From positions 1-38,926 of the IMG/VR virus record IMGVR_UViG_3300027573_000072: a stretch of 38,926 bases of DNA. The stretch is one strand, 5' to 3'. Positions 29,066-36,760 of the stretch are shown here, one piece after another (position 1 is the first letter of the stretch; each line of letters starts with the position of its first letter). The position numbers and the translations under genes were made by a program. The notes below the pieces were generated by a model. That model saw nothing but the letters and a program-made list of their open reading frames with translations, was not told the origin of the DNA and did not search any database. Source of the DNA: a virus.

Positions 29066-29902
29066 ATGTTCGCTAATCCAGTACCCGGCTACATTCACCC
29101 GATGGATTGGGTGAGGCCCACCGGAAACATCGAAATGAAGATCAACCGCGGCTGCAAGGAGCATGTTGCTGCGGGCGTCGGTTGCGCCCTTGACATCGGC
29201 AACAAGCAAACCGGAGCCCCAGTGTACTCCATGGCCGCTGGCAAGGTCACGAGCCGGTACATCCAGAACACGCCGGGACTGATCGGGCACGGTGCCCTAA
29301 TCATCCGGGTCACGCACGCCGACGGCTGGTCCACCGGATACGCCCACCTACAGGCGTTCAGCGTGGCCCTAGGGGCCATCGTTACGCGCGGGCAACAGAT
29401 CGGTGTCCTCGGTGCCACCGGCTACGGCATCACTGGACCACACCTACACACCGACGCGAAACTCAACAACGTGGCTCAGGACTTGTGGCCACTGCTAGAC
29501 CAGAATGGAGCGGACATGATCCAAGGCACGTGGGTAAGCCACATCAGTAACAAGAAGGCTACGGCCGTTGCCGGAGCACGGTTCAGGGACAAGCCGACCC
29601 TGACATCGACGGTCCTCGCTACGCTCCCGGCCGGGGCGGTGGTCCTACCGGTAGCGTCAGTCAACAGTGTGGCCGTCAACGGCTCTACGCTGTGGTACGC
29701 GGCCATCATGGATACCGCGGACGCTAACTCCACCCCCGACACGCTCGGCTACCTGCACAGTTCGACCCTTTCGGCCCTCTCGCCGATTGAGTCGTTTGGC
29801 TACACGCAGGCGCAGGTGGACGCGGCCGTAGCCAAGGCCAAGGCGGATGCTACCGCCGCTAACGAAGCCAAGTGGGAATCATGGGTTACGACCCACCCGT
29901 AA
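29066..29902 (+). CDS. M23-type peptidase with C-terminal SH3-like domain (endolysin candidate)
   Basis: This 278-residue protein would cut peptidoglycan cross-bridges. Residues 1-140 match the LytM/M23 fold: ALDIG with D43, GYAHLQ with H94, and GPHLHTD with H126 and H128. The expected first zinc ligand, the His of HxxxD, is replaced by G39, with C40 next to it, which is unusual. Residues ~150-235 look like an SH3b cell-wall-binding domain (GARFRDKPTLTSTVLATLPAG). The alanine-rich end may be a linker or coiled coil. It is followed by two membrane genes, the arrangement of a lysis cassette. Confidence 0.78.
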   Translation: MFANPVPGYIHPMDWVRPTGNIEMKINRGCKEHVAAGVGCALDIGNKQTGAPVYSMAAGKVTSRYIQNTPGLIGHGALIIRVTHADGWSTGYAHLQAFSVALGAIVTRGQQIGVLGATGYGITGPHLHTDAKLNNVAQDLWPLLDQNGADMIQGTWVSHISNKKATAVAGARFRDKPTLTSTVLATLPAGAVVLPVASVNSVAVNGSTLWYAAIMDTADANSTPDTLGYLHSSTLSALSPIESFGYTQAQVDAAVAKAKADATAANEAKWESWVTTHP

Positions 29903-29919
29903 CCGGTATAGGGGGTCCG

Positions 29920-30120
29920 ATGGACTACGGTACTCTACAGACGAGCGGCTACTACCGTCGCCGGGCCGACGAACTACTCGACGAGCGGTTCACGAGGATC
30001 GAGACCGCCCTTGAGGACATCCAATCATTTCAATGGCGCATCGCCGTCGGCCTGATTCTAGGTCTCGCGTTGTTGGCCTTTGATCTTCTTGCTCGTCTAT
30101 CGACCAATCTACCTGCTTAG
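29920..30120 (+). CDS. Small coiled-coil membrane protein (XhlA-like, lysis cassette)
   Basis: From ATG 29920, after GGGGG, 66 residues are encoded: a charged helix (RADELLDERFTRIETALEDI) followed by one membrane span (IAVGLILGLALLAFDLLARL). This layout matches XhlA-type proteins that accompany holin and endolysin. The frame is open upstream to 29872, but that part overlaps the lysin gene. It could be a holin partner or anti-holin. Confidence 0.68.
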   Translation: MDYGTLQTSGYYRRRADELLDERFTRIETALEDIQSFQWRIAVGLILGLALLAFDLLARLSTNLPA

Positions 30121-30128
30121 GAGGAACC

Positions 30129-30320
30129 ATGAAGCAGTACTTCTCATTCTCACGCATATCCCTCACGGTGGCCACGGTGGTTGCGTTCGTAACTGCGCTG
30201 GTCGCTTCGGAGAGCCTACAACTGGCCCCATTCGGCATGGCGGCCAATGAGTTCGAGCCGGCCCTTCTGGCCTTCATTGCGGGCGTTGCCGTAACGTGGT
30301 TCGGGGGCGAAGAGGTCTAA
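30129..30320 (+). CDS. Putative holin
   Basis: The 63-residue protein has a strong TAGGAGGAACC ribosome-binding site and two hydrophobic segments (SLTVATVVAFVTALVA and PALLAFIAGVAVTWFGG) separated by a short loop, with a charged C-terminal end (GEEV). Size, two-span layout and position after the lysin and XhlA-like genes fit a class II holin that forms membrane lesions to release the lysin. Confidence 0.7.
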   Translation: MKQYFSFSRISLTVATVVAFVTALVASESLQLAPFGMAANEFEPALLAFIAGVAVTWFGGEEV

Positions 30321-30322
30321 CT

Positions 30323-30484
30323 ATGGAAATCAAGGTCAGTGACCTATTCCACAAGATCGGTGTTCTCGTAGTAGAGAACGATGCCCTGCGTGAAGAGGTC
30401 GCGGCCTTGACGGCCGCTCTAATCGGTTCCAACGATGGAACCGAATCAGCCGTGCCAGAGGGCACGGGTAAGGAAAAGGACTAG
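30323..30484 (+). CDS. Small coiled-coil protein next to holin
   Basis: ATG 30323 follows the holin stop by two bases and encodes 53 residues. A leucine/valine heptad-like helix (VSDLFHKIGVLVVENDALREE, VAALTAAL when read in two parts) precedes an acidic disordered tail (ESAVPEGTGKEKD). It may be a lysis regulator or a structural trimerisation peptide. No family recognised. Confidence 0.55.
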   Translation: MEIKVSDLFHKIGVLVVENDALREEVAALTAALIGSNDGTESAVPEGTGKEKD

Positions 30485-30486
30485 GG

Positions 30487-30996
30487 ATGGCAGCAGTACT
30501 AACGCCCCGCGTCTACACCGGTGCGAGCGCCGGCACTGAGTCGGCAGCACAGACGGGAATATCGTTCCTGTCCACCGACTCAGCGGCGACCGACGCGACG
30601 ACTCGGCAGAACAACCCCGTTGTAGCGGGTACAGCGTCCTTCGAGAAGCACGTGCGACTCAAGGTCGATACATCACCGGCAGTGTCCGTCACGAACTTCA
30701 AGTTCTGGACTGATGGTGCGGGTCAGGCGAACGTCAACCTCCGCGCGAAGTTGGCGGTCGGAACCGGCGGCGCGACTCCGGGCACGGGTGACACCACCCC
30801 GACCGCAACCGCGATGACCGGCGACGTGGACGCGTACACGTACACGTCTGGCGCAAAGGGCACGTGGGACGCAGCGTCGTACGTGACGCAGAACCACGTC
30901 ACCAAGGCGGCCCTGCTACAGTTGCAGCCCACAGGATCGGCTTCGCCGGGCGCGTGGACGCAGGAAACCCTGAACTACTCGTACGACGAGGTCTAG
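30487..30996 (+). CDS. Hypothetical virion-associated protein
   Basis: ATG 30487 follows AGGGATG-type spacing two bases after the previous gene and encodes 169 residues. Composition (Ala, Thr, Gly, Ser, few charges) and strand-like segments (SFEKHVRLKVDT, VSVTNFKFWTDG, ALLQLQPTGSASPG) suggest a beta-sandwich structural protein, possibly a fibre or baseplate accessory. No family recognised. Confidence 0.6.
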   Translation: MAAVLTPRVYTGASAGTESAAQTGISFLSTDSAATDATTRQNNPVVAGTASFEKHVRLKVDTSPAVSVTNFKFWTDGAGQANVNLRAKLAVGTGGATPGTGDTTPTATAMTGDVDAYTYTSGAKGTWDAASYVTQNHVTKAALLQLQPTGSASPGAWTQETLNYSYDEV

Positions 30997-31012
30997 GACA
31001 GGGCACACAAAT

Positions 31013-31050
31013 AGGCCTAGGAGCCCGTGAGACGGGCAGGAAGGCCTTTC
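31013..31050 (+). terminator. Nested hairpin between fibre-region genes
   Basis: AGGCCT (31013-31018) pairs with AGGCCT (31042-31047), and inside it GCCCGT (31023-31028) pairs with ACGGGC (31032-31037). TTTCT follows. A second small palindrome ACCCTC/GAGGGT lies about 31052-31065. The short T-run makes this a weak or partial terminator, or a structured leader of the gene at 31093. Confidence 0.4.
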
Positions 31051-31092
31051 TAACCCTCTGAGGGTATCTGGATAGGGGTACGTGACAAGTCA

Positions 31093-31482
31093 ATGTCAGA
31101 ATACGCTTACTTCTCGGAAGTTCTACTGGACGACGGGACCTCCAAGGTCCTCGATCTTGAGGCCCCCGGTTGGGCCGATAAGGCGATGCTAGCGCGCGTC
31201 GTCCGGTGGAGCCTTCTCCCGAAGACCAACCCCGGACTGCCCATCGTGGTAGTCAACATTCCCAAGGGCGCCAAGCCAATCTTCAACTCCCGGGTCTACG
31301 GGAAGATCGGGCTCGCTGGCGGTGAGGACCTCGGTAAGTTCCGGGTATACCGCATCGGCTACAAGCAGGGCTCCGTCCACCACTGGACGTGGGTCCTACC
31401 GAATGGCTCGATAGAGTCCGGTACCTCAGATGATAGTTGGCTGGCCGACCTCCACATGAAGGCCCTTTTCCCGAAGGGCTAA
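31093..31482 (+). CDS. Hypothetical protein (129 aa)
   Basis: ATG 31093 is preceded by a 96-base untranslated stretch with hairpins. The product has mixed alpha/beta character (LDDGTSKVLDLEAPGW, LPIVVVNIPKGAKPIFN, a segment with VYRIGYKQGSVHHWTWVLPNG). It looks like a compact globular protein, not a fibre. It may be an accessory virion or tail-tip protein because of its neighbours. No family recognised. Confidence 0.6.
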   Translation: MSEYAYFSEVLLDDGTSKVLDLEAPGWADKAMLARVVRWSLLPKTNPGLPIVVVNIPKGAKPIFNSRVYGKIGLAGGEDLGKFRVYRIGYKQGSVHHWTWVLPNGSIESGTSDDSWLADLHMKALFPKG

Positions 31483-31510
31483 CCTGACTCAACAGGGCTA
31501 AGGCAACTCA

Positions 31511-31561
31511 ATGTCTGTACTCAACGGTGAACTCAATCGAATAGTTAGGCCGGTGCGCTAG
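31511..31561 (+). CDS. 16-codon ORF coupled to the repeat protein gene
   Basis: ATG 31511 follows AAGG and encodes MSVLNGELNRIVRPVR. Its stop TAG (31559-31561) overlaps the next start as TAGTG. The following GTG has only a weak ribosome-binding site, so this short ORF may deliver ribosomes by reinitiation. It resembles in arrangement the leader ORF before the tape measure gene. The peptide may have no function. Confidence 0.4.
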   Translation: MSVLNGELNRIVRPVR

Positions 31562-33411
31562 TGTCGTTCCCGACGATCCCGACAGTCGCAGCCAACCGTG
31601 TTCTGTTCAACCTGAACACCAACCCTGCCGGGACCCATACCTCACCTAGCCTAACGACCCTCGCCAATAACAACGGCGACTTGCTGCTTGCCATCGTCAT
31701 CCTCTACGACGGCAACTCGACGAACGCCGAGTTCAGCGCGTGGGGCGGCGGCTTCACCGAGTTCAAGGATCAGGCCGGCACCGCGACCATGGGTATCGGT
31801 CTTGCCTATAAGTTCTCCGACGGTACTGAGACGGGGACGTTCACCGTCACCACCGCGGATACCTCCGCCAACGACTCGTGCTTCATACTACTCTCTATCC
31901 CCGGTGCCCATCTCACCACCCCGCCGGAAGCGGGCACGATGGCCGTCGGTACGGCGCCCGACTCCGGTTCGCTCAATCCAACCGGATGGGATGCGGAAGA
32001 CACGCTCTGGATTAGCGTCGGCGCGTCGGGCGAGGACGCGACCACCGGCTCGTACACCGGTATAGGCACCGCACCAACAAACTACGGTAATCAGGCCGAC
32101 TCCGGCATCAGCGCTGACGCTGTCGGTGGCGTAGAGGGCTCAGTCGCCTTCCGTCAACTCAACGCCTCTAGTGAGGACCCCGGCACGTGGTCGATGGACA
32201 CGTCCAACGCCCGTGGCGCTTCTATTCTCATCGCCGTCCGACCGGCCGCGATCACCACCGTCGAAGCGTCCTTCACCGCCGACTCCAACATCGCGAAGAA
32301 CGACATCGCCGGTTCTGTTACGGCCGATGCTCACATCTCGAAGAATGACATTGCCGGCTCGTTCACCGCCGACTCCAACATCGCGAAGAACGACATCCCC
32401 GGCTCGTTTACCGCTGACTCGTACATCGCTGTCACTGCCGCCGGGTCATTCACCGCGGATGCGAACATCTCGCGGAACGACATAGCGGGGTCGCTAACCG
32501 CCGACGCCCACATCGCTGTAAACGGTATACCGGGATCAGTCACCGCGGACGCGTATATCCAGAGGTCCGATCAGCCCGGATCGTTCACTGCGGACGCGTA
32601 TATCGCGAATACGTTCGAGCAGTCATTCACGGCAGACGCTCATCTACAGGCGACTATCCCCGGCTCGTTTACTGCCGACGCCCATCTACAGGCTACGATA
32701 GCCGGCTCCTTCACGGCTGACGCCCATCTATCGGCGACCGTCGGTGGCTCGTTTACCGCGGATGCCGAGATTGCGGCTGGCGGTAGCACAACGGTCGAGG
32801 GGTCGTTTACCGCCAACGCCCACATCAGCCGACTCGACATCGCGGGCACCCTTACTGCCGATGCAAACATCGCACGGAATGACATCACCGGTTCATTCAC
32901 TGGCGACGCCTACATCCAGCGGACATTCAGCCAGTCGTTTACGGCCGATGCGTACATCCAACGGACCTTCGAGCAGTCGCTTACGGCGGATGCGTACGTC
33001 CAGCAGACCCTTGCCGCGTCCTTCACCGCTGATGCCCACCTACAGGGGACAGTAGCGGGCTCGCTCACCGCTGATGCGTTCCTACAGGCCACCCTACCGG
33101 GGTCCTTCACCGCTGATGCGCATATCCAGAGCACCGTCTTCGGATCGTTTACGGCGGACGCGTACCTCGCGCAGGTAGTCCTCGGGTCGTTTACGGCCGA
33201 CGCGCATCTTAGCGCGACCGTCCTATCGGCATTGACCGCCGACGCCTACGTCCAGCGGACCTTCTCTAACTCGTTTACCGCTGACGCGGAGATTACGAAT
33301 GAATCCGTCATGGCCCTCAAGGCCAGCGCAACCGTCGTCCCGACCATCGTAGCGGCACACACCGTCATACCGACCATCGTGGCCAGAATAGAGGTATCAC
33401 CCAATGGCTAA
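31561..33411 (+). CDS. Repeat-rich fibre-like protein (24 tandem SFTADA-type repeats)
   Basis: GTG 31561 encodes 616 residues. Residues ~1-235 form a beta-rich domain (AWGGGFTEFKDQAGTATMGIG, ILLSIPGAHLTTP read separately). Residues ~236-585 consist of about 24 tandem units of mostly 14-15 residues, consensus [GS]-S-[FLV]-T-A-D-A-x-[IL]-x(5-7), for example SFTADAHLQATIPG. Such regular short repeats with alternating hydrophobic residues suggest a beta-solenoid or a trimeric fibre shaft. The final ~30 residues (VPTIVAAHTVIPTIVA) differ. Codon choice varies between repeats, so the repeats are old or recoded. It overlaps the next gene by 8 bases. Confidence 0.7.
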   Translation: MSFPTIPTVAANRVLFNLNTNPAGTHTSPSLTTLANNNGDLLLAIVILYDGNSTNAEFSAWGGGFTEFKDQAGTATMGIGLAYKFSDGTETGTFTVTTADTSANDSCFILLSIPGAHLTTPPEAGTMAVGTAPDSGSLNPTGWDAEDTLWISVGASGEDATTGSYTGIGTAPTNYGNQADSGISADAVGGVEGSVAFRQLNASSEDPGTWSMDTSNARGASILIAVRPAAITTVEASFTADSNIAKNDIAGSVTADAHISKNDIAGSFTADSNIAKNDIPGSFTADSYIAVTAAGSFTADANISRNDIAGSLTADAHIAVNGIPGSVTADAYIQRSDQPGSFTADAYIANTFEQSFTADAHLQATIPGSFTADAHLQATIAGSFTADAHLSATVGGSFTADAEIAAGGSTTVEGSFTANAHISRLDIAGTLTADANIARNDITGSFTGDAYIQRTFSQSFTADAYIQRTFEQSLTADAYVQQTLAASFTADAHLQGTVAGSLTADAFLQATLPGSFTADAHIQSTVFGSFTADAYLAQVVLGSFTADAHLSATVLSALTADAYVQRTFSNSFTADAEITNESVMALKASATVVPTIVAAHTVIPTIVARIEVSPNG

Positions 33412-33739
33412 GTATCGCCTCGCGAAGGGTACTAGTCCGGCCGTGAAGTGCGTCTTCACCGATCCGGAGGACACTACGCCCCCGCTAGACTCCGTGACCG
33501 GGCGCACGCTGGTTGACCCAACCACCGTCACCGCCGAGGTCAAGCCGCCGAGCGGCGCTACGGTCACGTATACGTACCTGACCGACGCCGCCCTGACGCG
33601 CGACTCTCAGGGCCGCTTCCGGCTCATCTTCAATCTAGCGCTCGCCGGCGCATACCACATCAAGTGGACCGGCATCGCGGGATCGAGGAAGATCACGCAC
33701 TACGTCAGCATCGACAGTTACATCGAGGGCGGATTGTAA
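33404..33739 (+). CDS. Hypothetical virion protein, last gene of the late operon
   Basis: The 111-residue protein has immunoglobulin-like strand spacing (SPAVKCVFTDPEDTTPPLDS, VTAEVKPPSGATVTYTY, GRFRLIFNLALAGAYHIKWTG, THYVSIDSYIEGG). It is preceded by an 8-base overlap with the repeat protein and followed by a strong terminator. A role in fibre attachment or as a small accessory domain is possible but only by context. Confidence 0.6.
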   Translation: MAKYRLAKGTSPAVKCVFTDPEDTTPPLDSVTGRTLVDPTTVTAEVKPPSGATVTYTYLTDAALTRDSQGRFRLIFNLALAGAYHIKWTGIAGSRKITHYVSIDSYIEGGL

Positions 33740-33764
33740 CACTTCCAACCCATCATTGTACAAG

Positions 33765-33802
33765 AAGAGCCCCACTCCGGTCCGTCCGGGTGGGGCTCTT
33801 TT
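33765..33802 (+). terminator. Intrinsic terminator at the convergence of the two operons
   Basis: AAGAGCCCCAC (33765-33775) pairs perfectly with GTGGGGCTCTT (33790-33800), and the T-run continues to 33802. The loop is 14 bases. It ends the plus-strand late operon. On the minus strand the same stem lies 3' of the last gene (33806), but the T-tract there is only about two to four bases, so termination in that direction is less certain. Confidence 0.85.
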
Positions 33803-33805
33803 GTG

Positions 33806-33943
33806 CTACGTGGCGGGCTCTGGCGGGTCCCCGCCACCGCCCATGGATGGCGGGTCGTCGGGCCAGAACAGAACAGCCAGTAGGACCAGTATGTCTAGCA
33901 CGAGCAGCATAAGCGCGGTCGTGCTGTCGATTGGGAGAATCAT
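33806..33943 (-). CDS. Small membrane protein (45 aa)
   Basis: On the minus strand ATG 33943 overlaps the stop of the kinase gene by four bases (ATGA) and encodes 45 residues: one hydrophobic span (TALMLLVLDILVLLAVLFW) followed by a proline/glycine-rich acidic tail (PDDPPSMGGGGDPPEPAT). The ATGA overlap and clean membrane segment support a real gene. It is the last gene before the shared terminator. Function unknown. Confidence 0.62.
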   Translation of the reverse strand: MILPIDSTTALMLLVLDILVLLAVLFWPDDPPSMGGGGDPPEPAT

Positions 33944-34515
33944 TGCAGTAGCCTAGCGAGAGTAGTGGCCACGTCTACGGGCGACATCTCCCCGTTGACC
34001 GTGAAGTCGGCCTCAATGAGGTTCATTTCGGTCTCGGACGGGTGAGAAAGTTCCGCGGCGGTAGGTCGCAGACCGTAGGTCCGGTAGTACCGCTCTGCGC
34101 GGACCTCCTCAGGTACCTCTAGCCGGCCAATGAGGAACTGGACACCACCCGAGAGGGCGAGGGCCTCGTAGTAGAACCGGCAGTCGTCTACGACGTACGG
34201 TCCGGGCCCGTATCGTCCGGAGCGGATGTCCGAGACGAGCCAACGTACCCACAGGTTCCGGTCAAGGGCCTTGACGGACTGGCCGAGTTCCTGTAGGACC
34301 TGACGGCCGGAGATTCTCCGCTCCGCTCCGTAGAGGTCCGTCACGCCGTAGGTCGATGTCTTCTCGATTGGCCTACCGCTATTGATGGCGTCGGCCGCGA
34401 CGTCCTTCAAGTTCCTTGCGAGGCTCACTCGGGTGTATCCGTACACCTTCTCTAGTAGGTCCGCGGCCGTGGTCTTGCCGGACCCGAATCCACCAACCAG
34501 TGCGACGTTTCTCAT
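33940..34515 (-). CDS. Deoxynucleoside monophosphate kinase (P-loop)
   Basis: The 191-residue protein has Walker A GGFGSGKTT at residues 8-16 and further features of phage dNMP kinases: an NMP-binding part (SLARNLKDVAADAINSG), DDCRFYYEALAL after a strand, and a lid-like basic segment (EVRAERYYRTYG). It would phosphorylate dNMPs for phage DNA synthesis. It overlaps both neighbours by four bases, and fits with the reductase, ThyX and MazG-like enzyme in this genome. Confidence 0.85.
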   Translation of the reverse strand: MRNVALVGGFGSGKTTAADLLEKVYGYTRVSLARNLKDVAADAINSGRPIEKTSTYGVTDLYGAERRISGRQVLQELGQSVKALDRNLWVRWLVSDIRSGRYGPGPYVVDDCRFYYEALALSGGVQFLIGRLEVPEEVRAERYYRTYGLRPTAAELSHPSETEMNLIEADFTVNGEMSPVDVATTLARLLQ

Positions 34516-34898
34516 GGAGTCTCCCCGAAGAACTCTTTCGACGTTGCTTCCCAGTTCTCAAACCGGAAGGCCCTATCGTCGATGTAGGCCTCGGCCGGAA
34601 CCTTCTCGGCCGTGATGTCGTCGAACGGAATCCCGTGCCGATTGAGCCACCACTCGATGTAGTCCAACTGTTCGTATGCCCCGATGGCCGGGACACGCTC
34701 CTCATCCCTATGCCACTGCGGTGACAGGCGCGACGTGAACACGACTATCTGGAAGTCGCGTTCCCGCAACTTATCCATGAACCCCTTAGCCCCGGGAAGC
34801 GGGTCAGGGTCGTCGAATAGCCCGCCCCATGGCCTCAATGTCCCATCGAAGTCAACGCATACAACGCCCTTCGCCGAGGTCGGCAATGTCTCTGTCAC
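34512..34898 (-). CDS. HAD-superfamily phosphatase
   Basis: This 128-residue protein has the HAD nucleophile motif VDFDGT (D16, D18), a motif II-like VVFTSR near residue 51, and a late acidic motif AYIDDRAF near 107. The small size indicates a minimal HAD domain, as in phage 5'-nucleotidases or polynucleotide phosphatases. The substrate cannot be told; a nucleotide is plausible next to the kinase, a sugar phosphate next to the glycosyltransferase. It overlaps its neighbours by four bases on each side. Confidence 0.82.
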   Translation of the reverse strand: MTETLPTSAKGVVCVDFDGTLRPWGGLFDDPDPLPGAKGFMDKLRERDFQIVVFTSRLSPQWHRDEERVPAIGAYEQLDYIEWWLNRHGIPFDDITAEKVPAEAYIDDRAFRFENWEATSKEFFGETP

Positions 34899-35533
34899 CT
34901 ACTGGCTCCTTGTACGGCGTCCATGCGGTCGTAGAGTTCGTCAGCCTTGACGATGTCGTCCGCCCCCTTGCTATGGATGAGGTAGGCGCTCTTAGGCGCC
35001 TGCGGCAACTTGTTCTGATTCCGGATGGTCAACTCAGGCTCCCCGCAGACGACTACGAGTTCGTGAATGGGACGGTACAGGTAACTACCCTCCGTCTTCC
35101 AGAGGCGTGTGTGCCAGTGATAGCCCATCTCAGGGCCGAGCACGCCGGCCCACCAGTTGTAGGTGAAGTATGTCCAACCGTTCGCCTCTGGCGTGTACTT
35201 CACGCCCTCAGGGCTCGTGACGTACACGATATGCTGCAACATAGCGAGCGATGGAATCTCGTCGGGGTCTATGCCCAGTGTCCACTCGTGCTTGTGCAGG
35301 GCTAGACCCTTGTTGCGGGTGGTGGAGAAGTCCTCAAAGTACTCCGAAATGACGGTGACCGGGACGTTCTCAGGCTTAGACCACGAGGCCATCGTGTCGA
35401 TGGACGACTGGGGTGAGCCGGTGTCCACGATAACGAACTCGCTAACAATGGGCCGCAATAGCGCGACAAGGGCCGCCATACGGTCCAGTGGCGGGTCCTT
35501 CACCATGAAGTGAACGGAGATACCGGGCTCCAT
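34895..35533 (-). CDS. GT-A glycosyltransferase (family 2-like)
   Basis: The 212-residue enzyme has a nucleotide-sugar-binding start (ISVHFMVKDPPLDRMAALVA), FVIVDTGSPQSSIDT, the DFSTTRNKGL motif and a metal-binding LGIDPDE (D89-P-D91). These are GT2-type features. The aromatic-rich middle (GWTYFTYNWWAGVLG) may form the acceptor site. It lies next to a left-handed beta-helix acetyltransferase, suggesting a short sugar-modification pathway for DNA, virion or host surface. Confidence 0.8.
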   Translation of the reverse strand: MEPGISVHFMVKDPPLDRMAALVALLRPIVSEFVIVDTGSPQSSIDTMASWSKPENVPVTVISEYFEDFSTTRNKGLALHKHEWTLGIDPDEIPSLAMLQHIVYVTSPEGVKYTPEANGWTYFTYNWWAGVLGPEMGYHWHTRLWKTEGSYLYRPIHELVVVCGEPELTIRNQNKLPQAPKSAYLIHSKGADDIVKADELYDRMDAVQGASR

Positions 35534-36231
35534 CAGACCTCTTCGAGGTACCGGTGGTAGTCCTCGGCCGCTGCCCTAGCGGACAACCCTACCTCCTTGG
35601 GCCATGACTTAGCGGGAATGCCGCGTACTCTCTCACCATTGGGTACGTCGTGGGTAACCACGGAGCCGGCCGCTACGGTTGAGTCAGCGCCGATGCTAAC
35701 CCCGGGCAGGAGTAGTGCGCCGCCGCCTATCTTGGCGCTGTTGCCGACTGATGGGGGCTCAAGGTCGCCCTTGACGCTCATGGAGTTGTCGTTCATGGAC
35801 AGTACTCCGACGGACCAGAAGACATCGTCGCCGATGACGACGCCCGCCGTGACGTGGCTCAAGTCCGCAATCCGAGACCTCTCGCCGATGCTGACGTCAT
35901 TCTGAATGGTAGAGTTGCTGCCGATAACGGCATCGTCAGCGATTACGGTGTCTTCGCGGATGGTGACCCCATCGCCGATGAGTACCCTGTCGCCGATGTC
36001 CACACCGGCGTAGATGACGACGTTAGCGCCGATAACGGAACCGCGACCGATGGTGACATCAGAGTACCTAGCGCTCGGCTGTATGCGCATGGACTTCACG
36101 CCCATCGGGGGGCGCCCGATGACCGCTCCCGGGAAGATGAACGCTCCATCGCCTACGAAGACGGTGCTTAGCGGTGTGGCCCCCTCGAACGTGGTAGGAC
36201 GCCACGTCTCGTCGATGAACGCGTTACCCAC
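35533..36231 (-). CDS. Left-handed beta-helix (hexapeptide repeat) acyltransferase
   Basis: GTG 36231 encodes 232 residues dominated by hexapeptide repeats of the type [IV]-G-D/x-x-V/T (VIGANVVIYAGVDIGDRVLIGD, IREDTVIADDAVIGSN read separately), and ending with the trimeric acetyltransferase signature GGGALLLPGVSIGADSTVAAGS, VVTHDVPNGERVRGIPAK. Sugar O- or N-acetyltransferases of this fold modify nucleotide sugars. It shares a one-base boundary with the glycosyltransferase and overlaps the upstream small gene by 8 bases. Confidence 0.85.
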   Translation of the reverse strand: MGNAFIDETWRPTTFEGATPLSTVFVGDGAFIFPGAVIGRPPMGVKSMRIQPSARYSDVTIGRGSVIGANVVIYAGVDIGDRVLIGDGVTIREDTVIADDAVIGSNSTIQNDVSIGERSRIADLSHVTAGVVIGDDVFWSVGVLSMNDNSMSVKGDLEPPSVGNSAKIGGGALLLPGVSIGADSTVAAGSVVTHDVPNGERVRGIPAKSWPKEVGLSARAAAEDYHRYLEEV

Positions 36232-36388
36232 GGTACTCTACCGCCGGATTGGCTACGTTCTCGCCCACCCACACGTCTGTCGGACTAGCGCAGATGACAT
36301 CAACCGCCGCCCGGAGCAGGTCCATCTCAGCGGGCGATAGAACGCGCGCTGATGGCAACCGAATCCAGATGTTATCCGTGTCATCCAT
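36224..36388 (-). CDS. Small hypothetical protein (54 aa)
   Basis: On the minus strand ATG 36388 encodes 54 residues (starting MDDTDNIWIRLPSARVLS, ending PAVEYRG). It overlaps the upstream gene by 8 bases and the downstream acetyltransferase by 8 bases, filling what would otherwise be a gap in a gap-free operon. The sequence PAEMDLLRAAVDVICASP is amphipathic. No family recognised. Confidence 0.6.
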   Translation of the reverse strand: MDDTDNIWIRLPSARVLSPAEMDLLRAAVDVICASPTDVWVGENVANPAVEYRG

Positions 36389-36758
36389 CGTCCGACTTCC
36401 TCCGGAAAATCTCTAGTTGCATCTTGTCCGCAATCTGTTGTACCACCATCAGTAGGTTCTCCGCCGTCATGCTGTCCGTTCCGAACAGGTCCTCGACGTC
36501 TAGCCTGACCTCCGTGGTAATGACGGGCTTCTTATCGAAGAAGGTCCGCTTGGCCACCCTGACGTACACGATTGGCTTTGTGTCGCCCGAGGGGTTGAGG
36601 CCCAGTTCGTTGGACCAGTCGAGGGCTACGAACGCGTTGTCGGCGAACTCCATCCGCTCTAGGAGTTGCCCCAGTACGATCACCCCTTGGGGGGCGAAAC
36701 GACGGGCCTTTGAGGTTACCGTGCTGCGATTACCGGCCTCGATTACCTGTACGTCCAC
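36381..36758 (-). CDS. Hypothetical protein (125 aa)
   Basis: GTG 36758 encodes 125 residues. An alternating pattern (VIVLGQLLERMEFADNAFVA, KPIVYVRVAKRTFFDKKPVI, TTEVRLDVEDLFGTDSM) suggests an alpha/beta fold, and a C-terminal helix (LLMVVQQIADKMQLEIFRR) may serve in oligomerisation. It lies between the primase-associated genes and the sugar genes. No catalytic motif is evident. Confidence 0.6.
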   Translation of the reverse strand: MDVQVIEAGNRSTVTSKARRFAPQGVIVLGQLLERMEFADNAFVALDWSNELGLNPSGDTKPIVYVRVAKRTFFDKKPVITTEVRLDVEDLFGTDSMTAENLLMVVQQIADKMQLEIFRRKSDDG

Positions 36759-36760
36759 GC

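Noticed and set aside
32270-33320. CRISPR-like or DNA-level tandem repeats
   Set aside because: The periodicity is at protein level with variable codons, inside one reading frame. There are no conserved direct repeats with unique spacers.
33756-33956. Plus-strand ORF after the late terminator
   Set aside because: It begins inside the terminator region and lies opposite the small minus-strand membrane gene, whose ATGA overlap and membrane span are better evidence.
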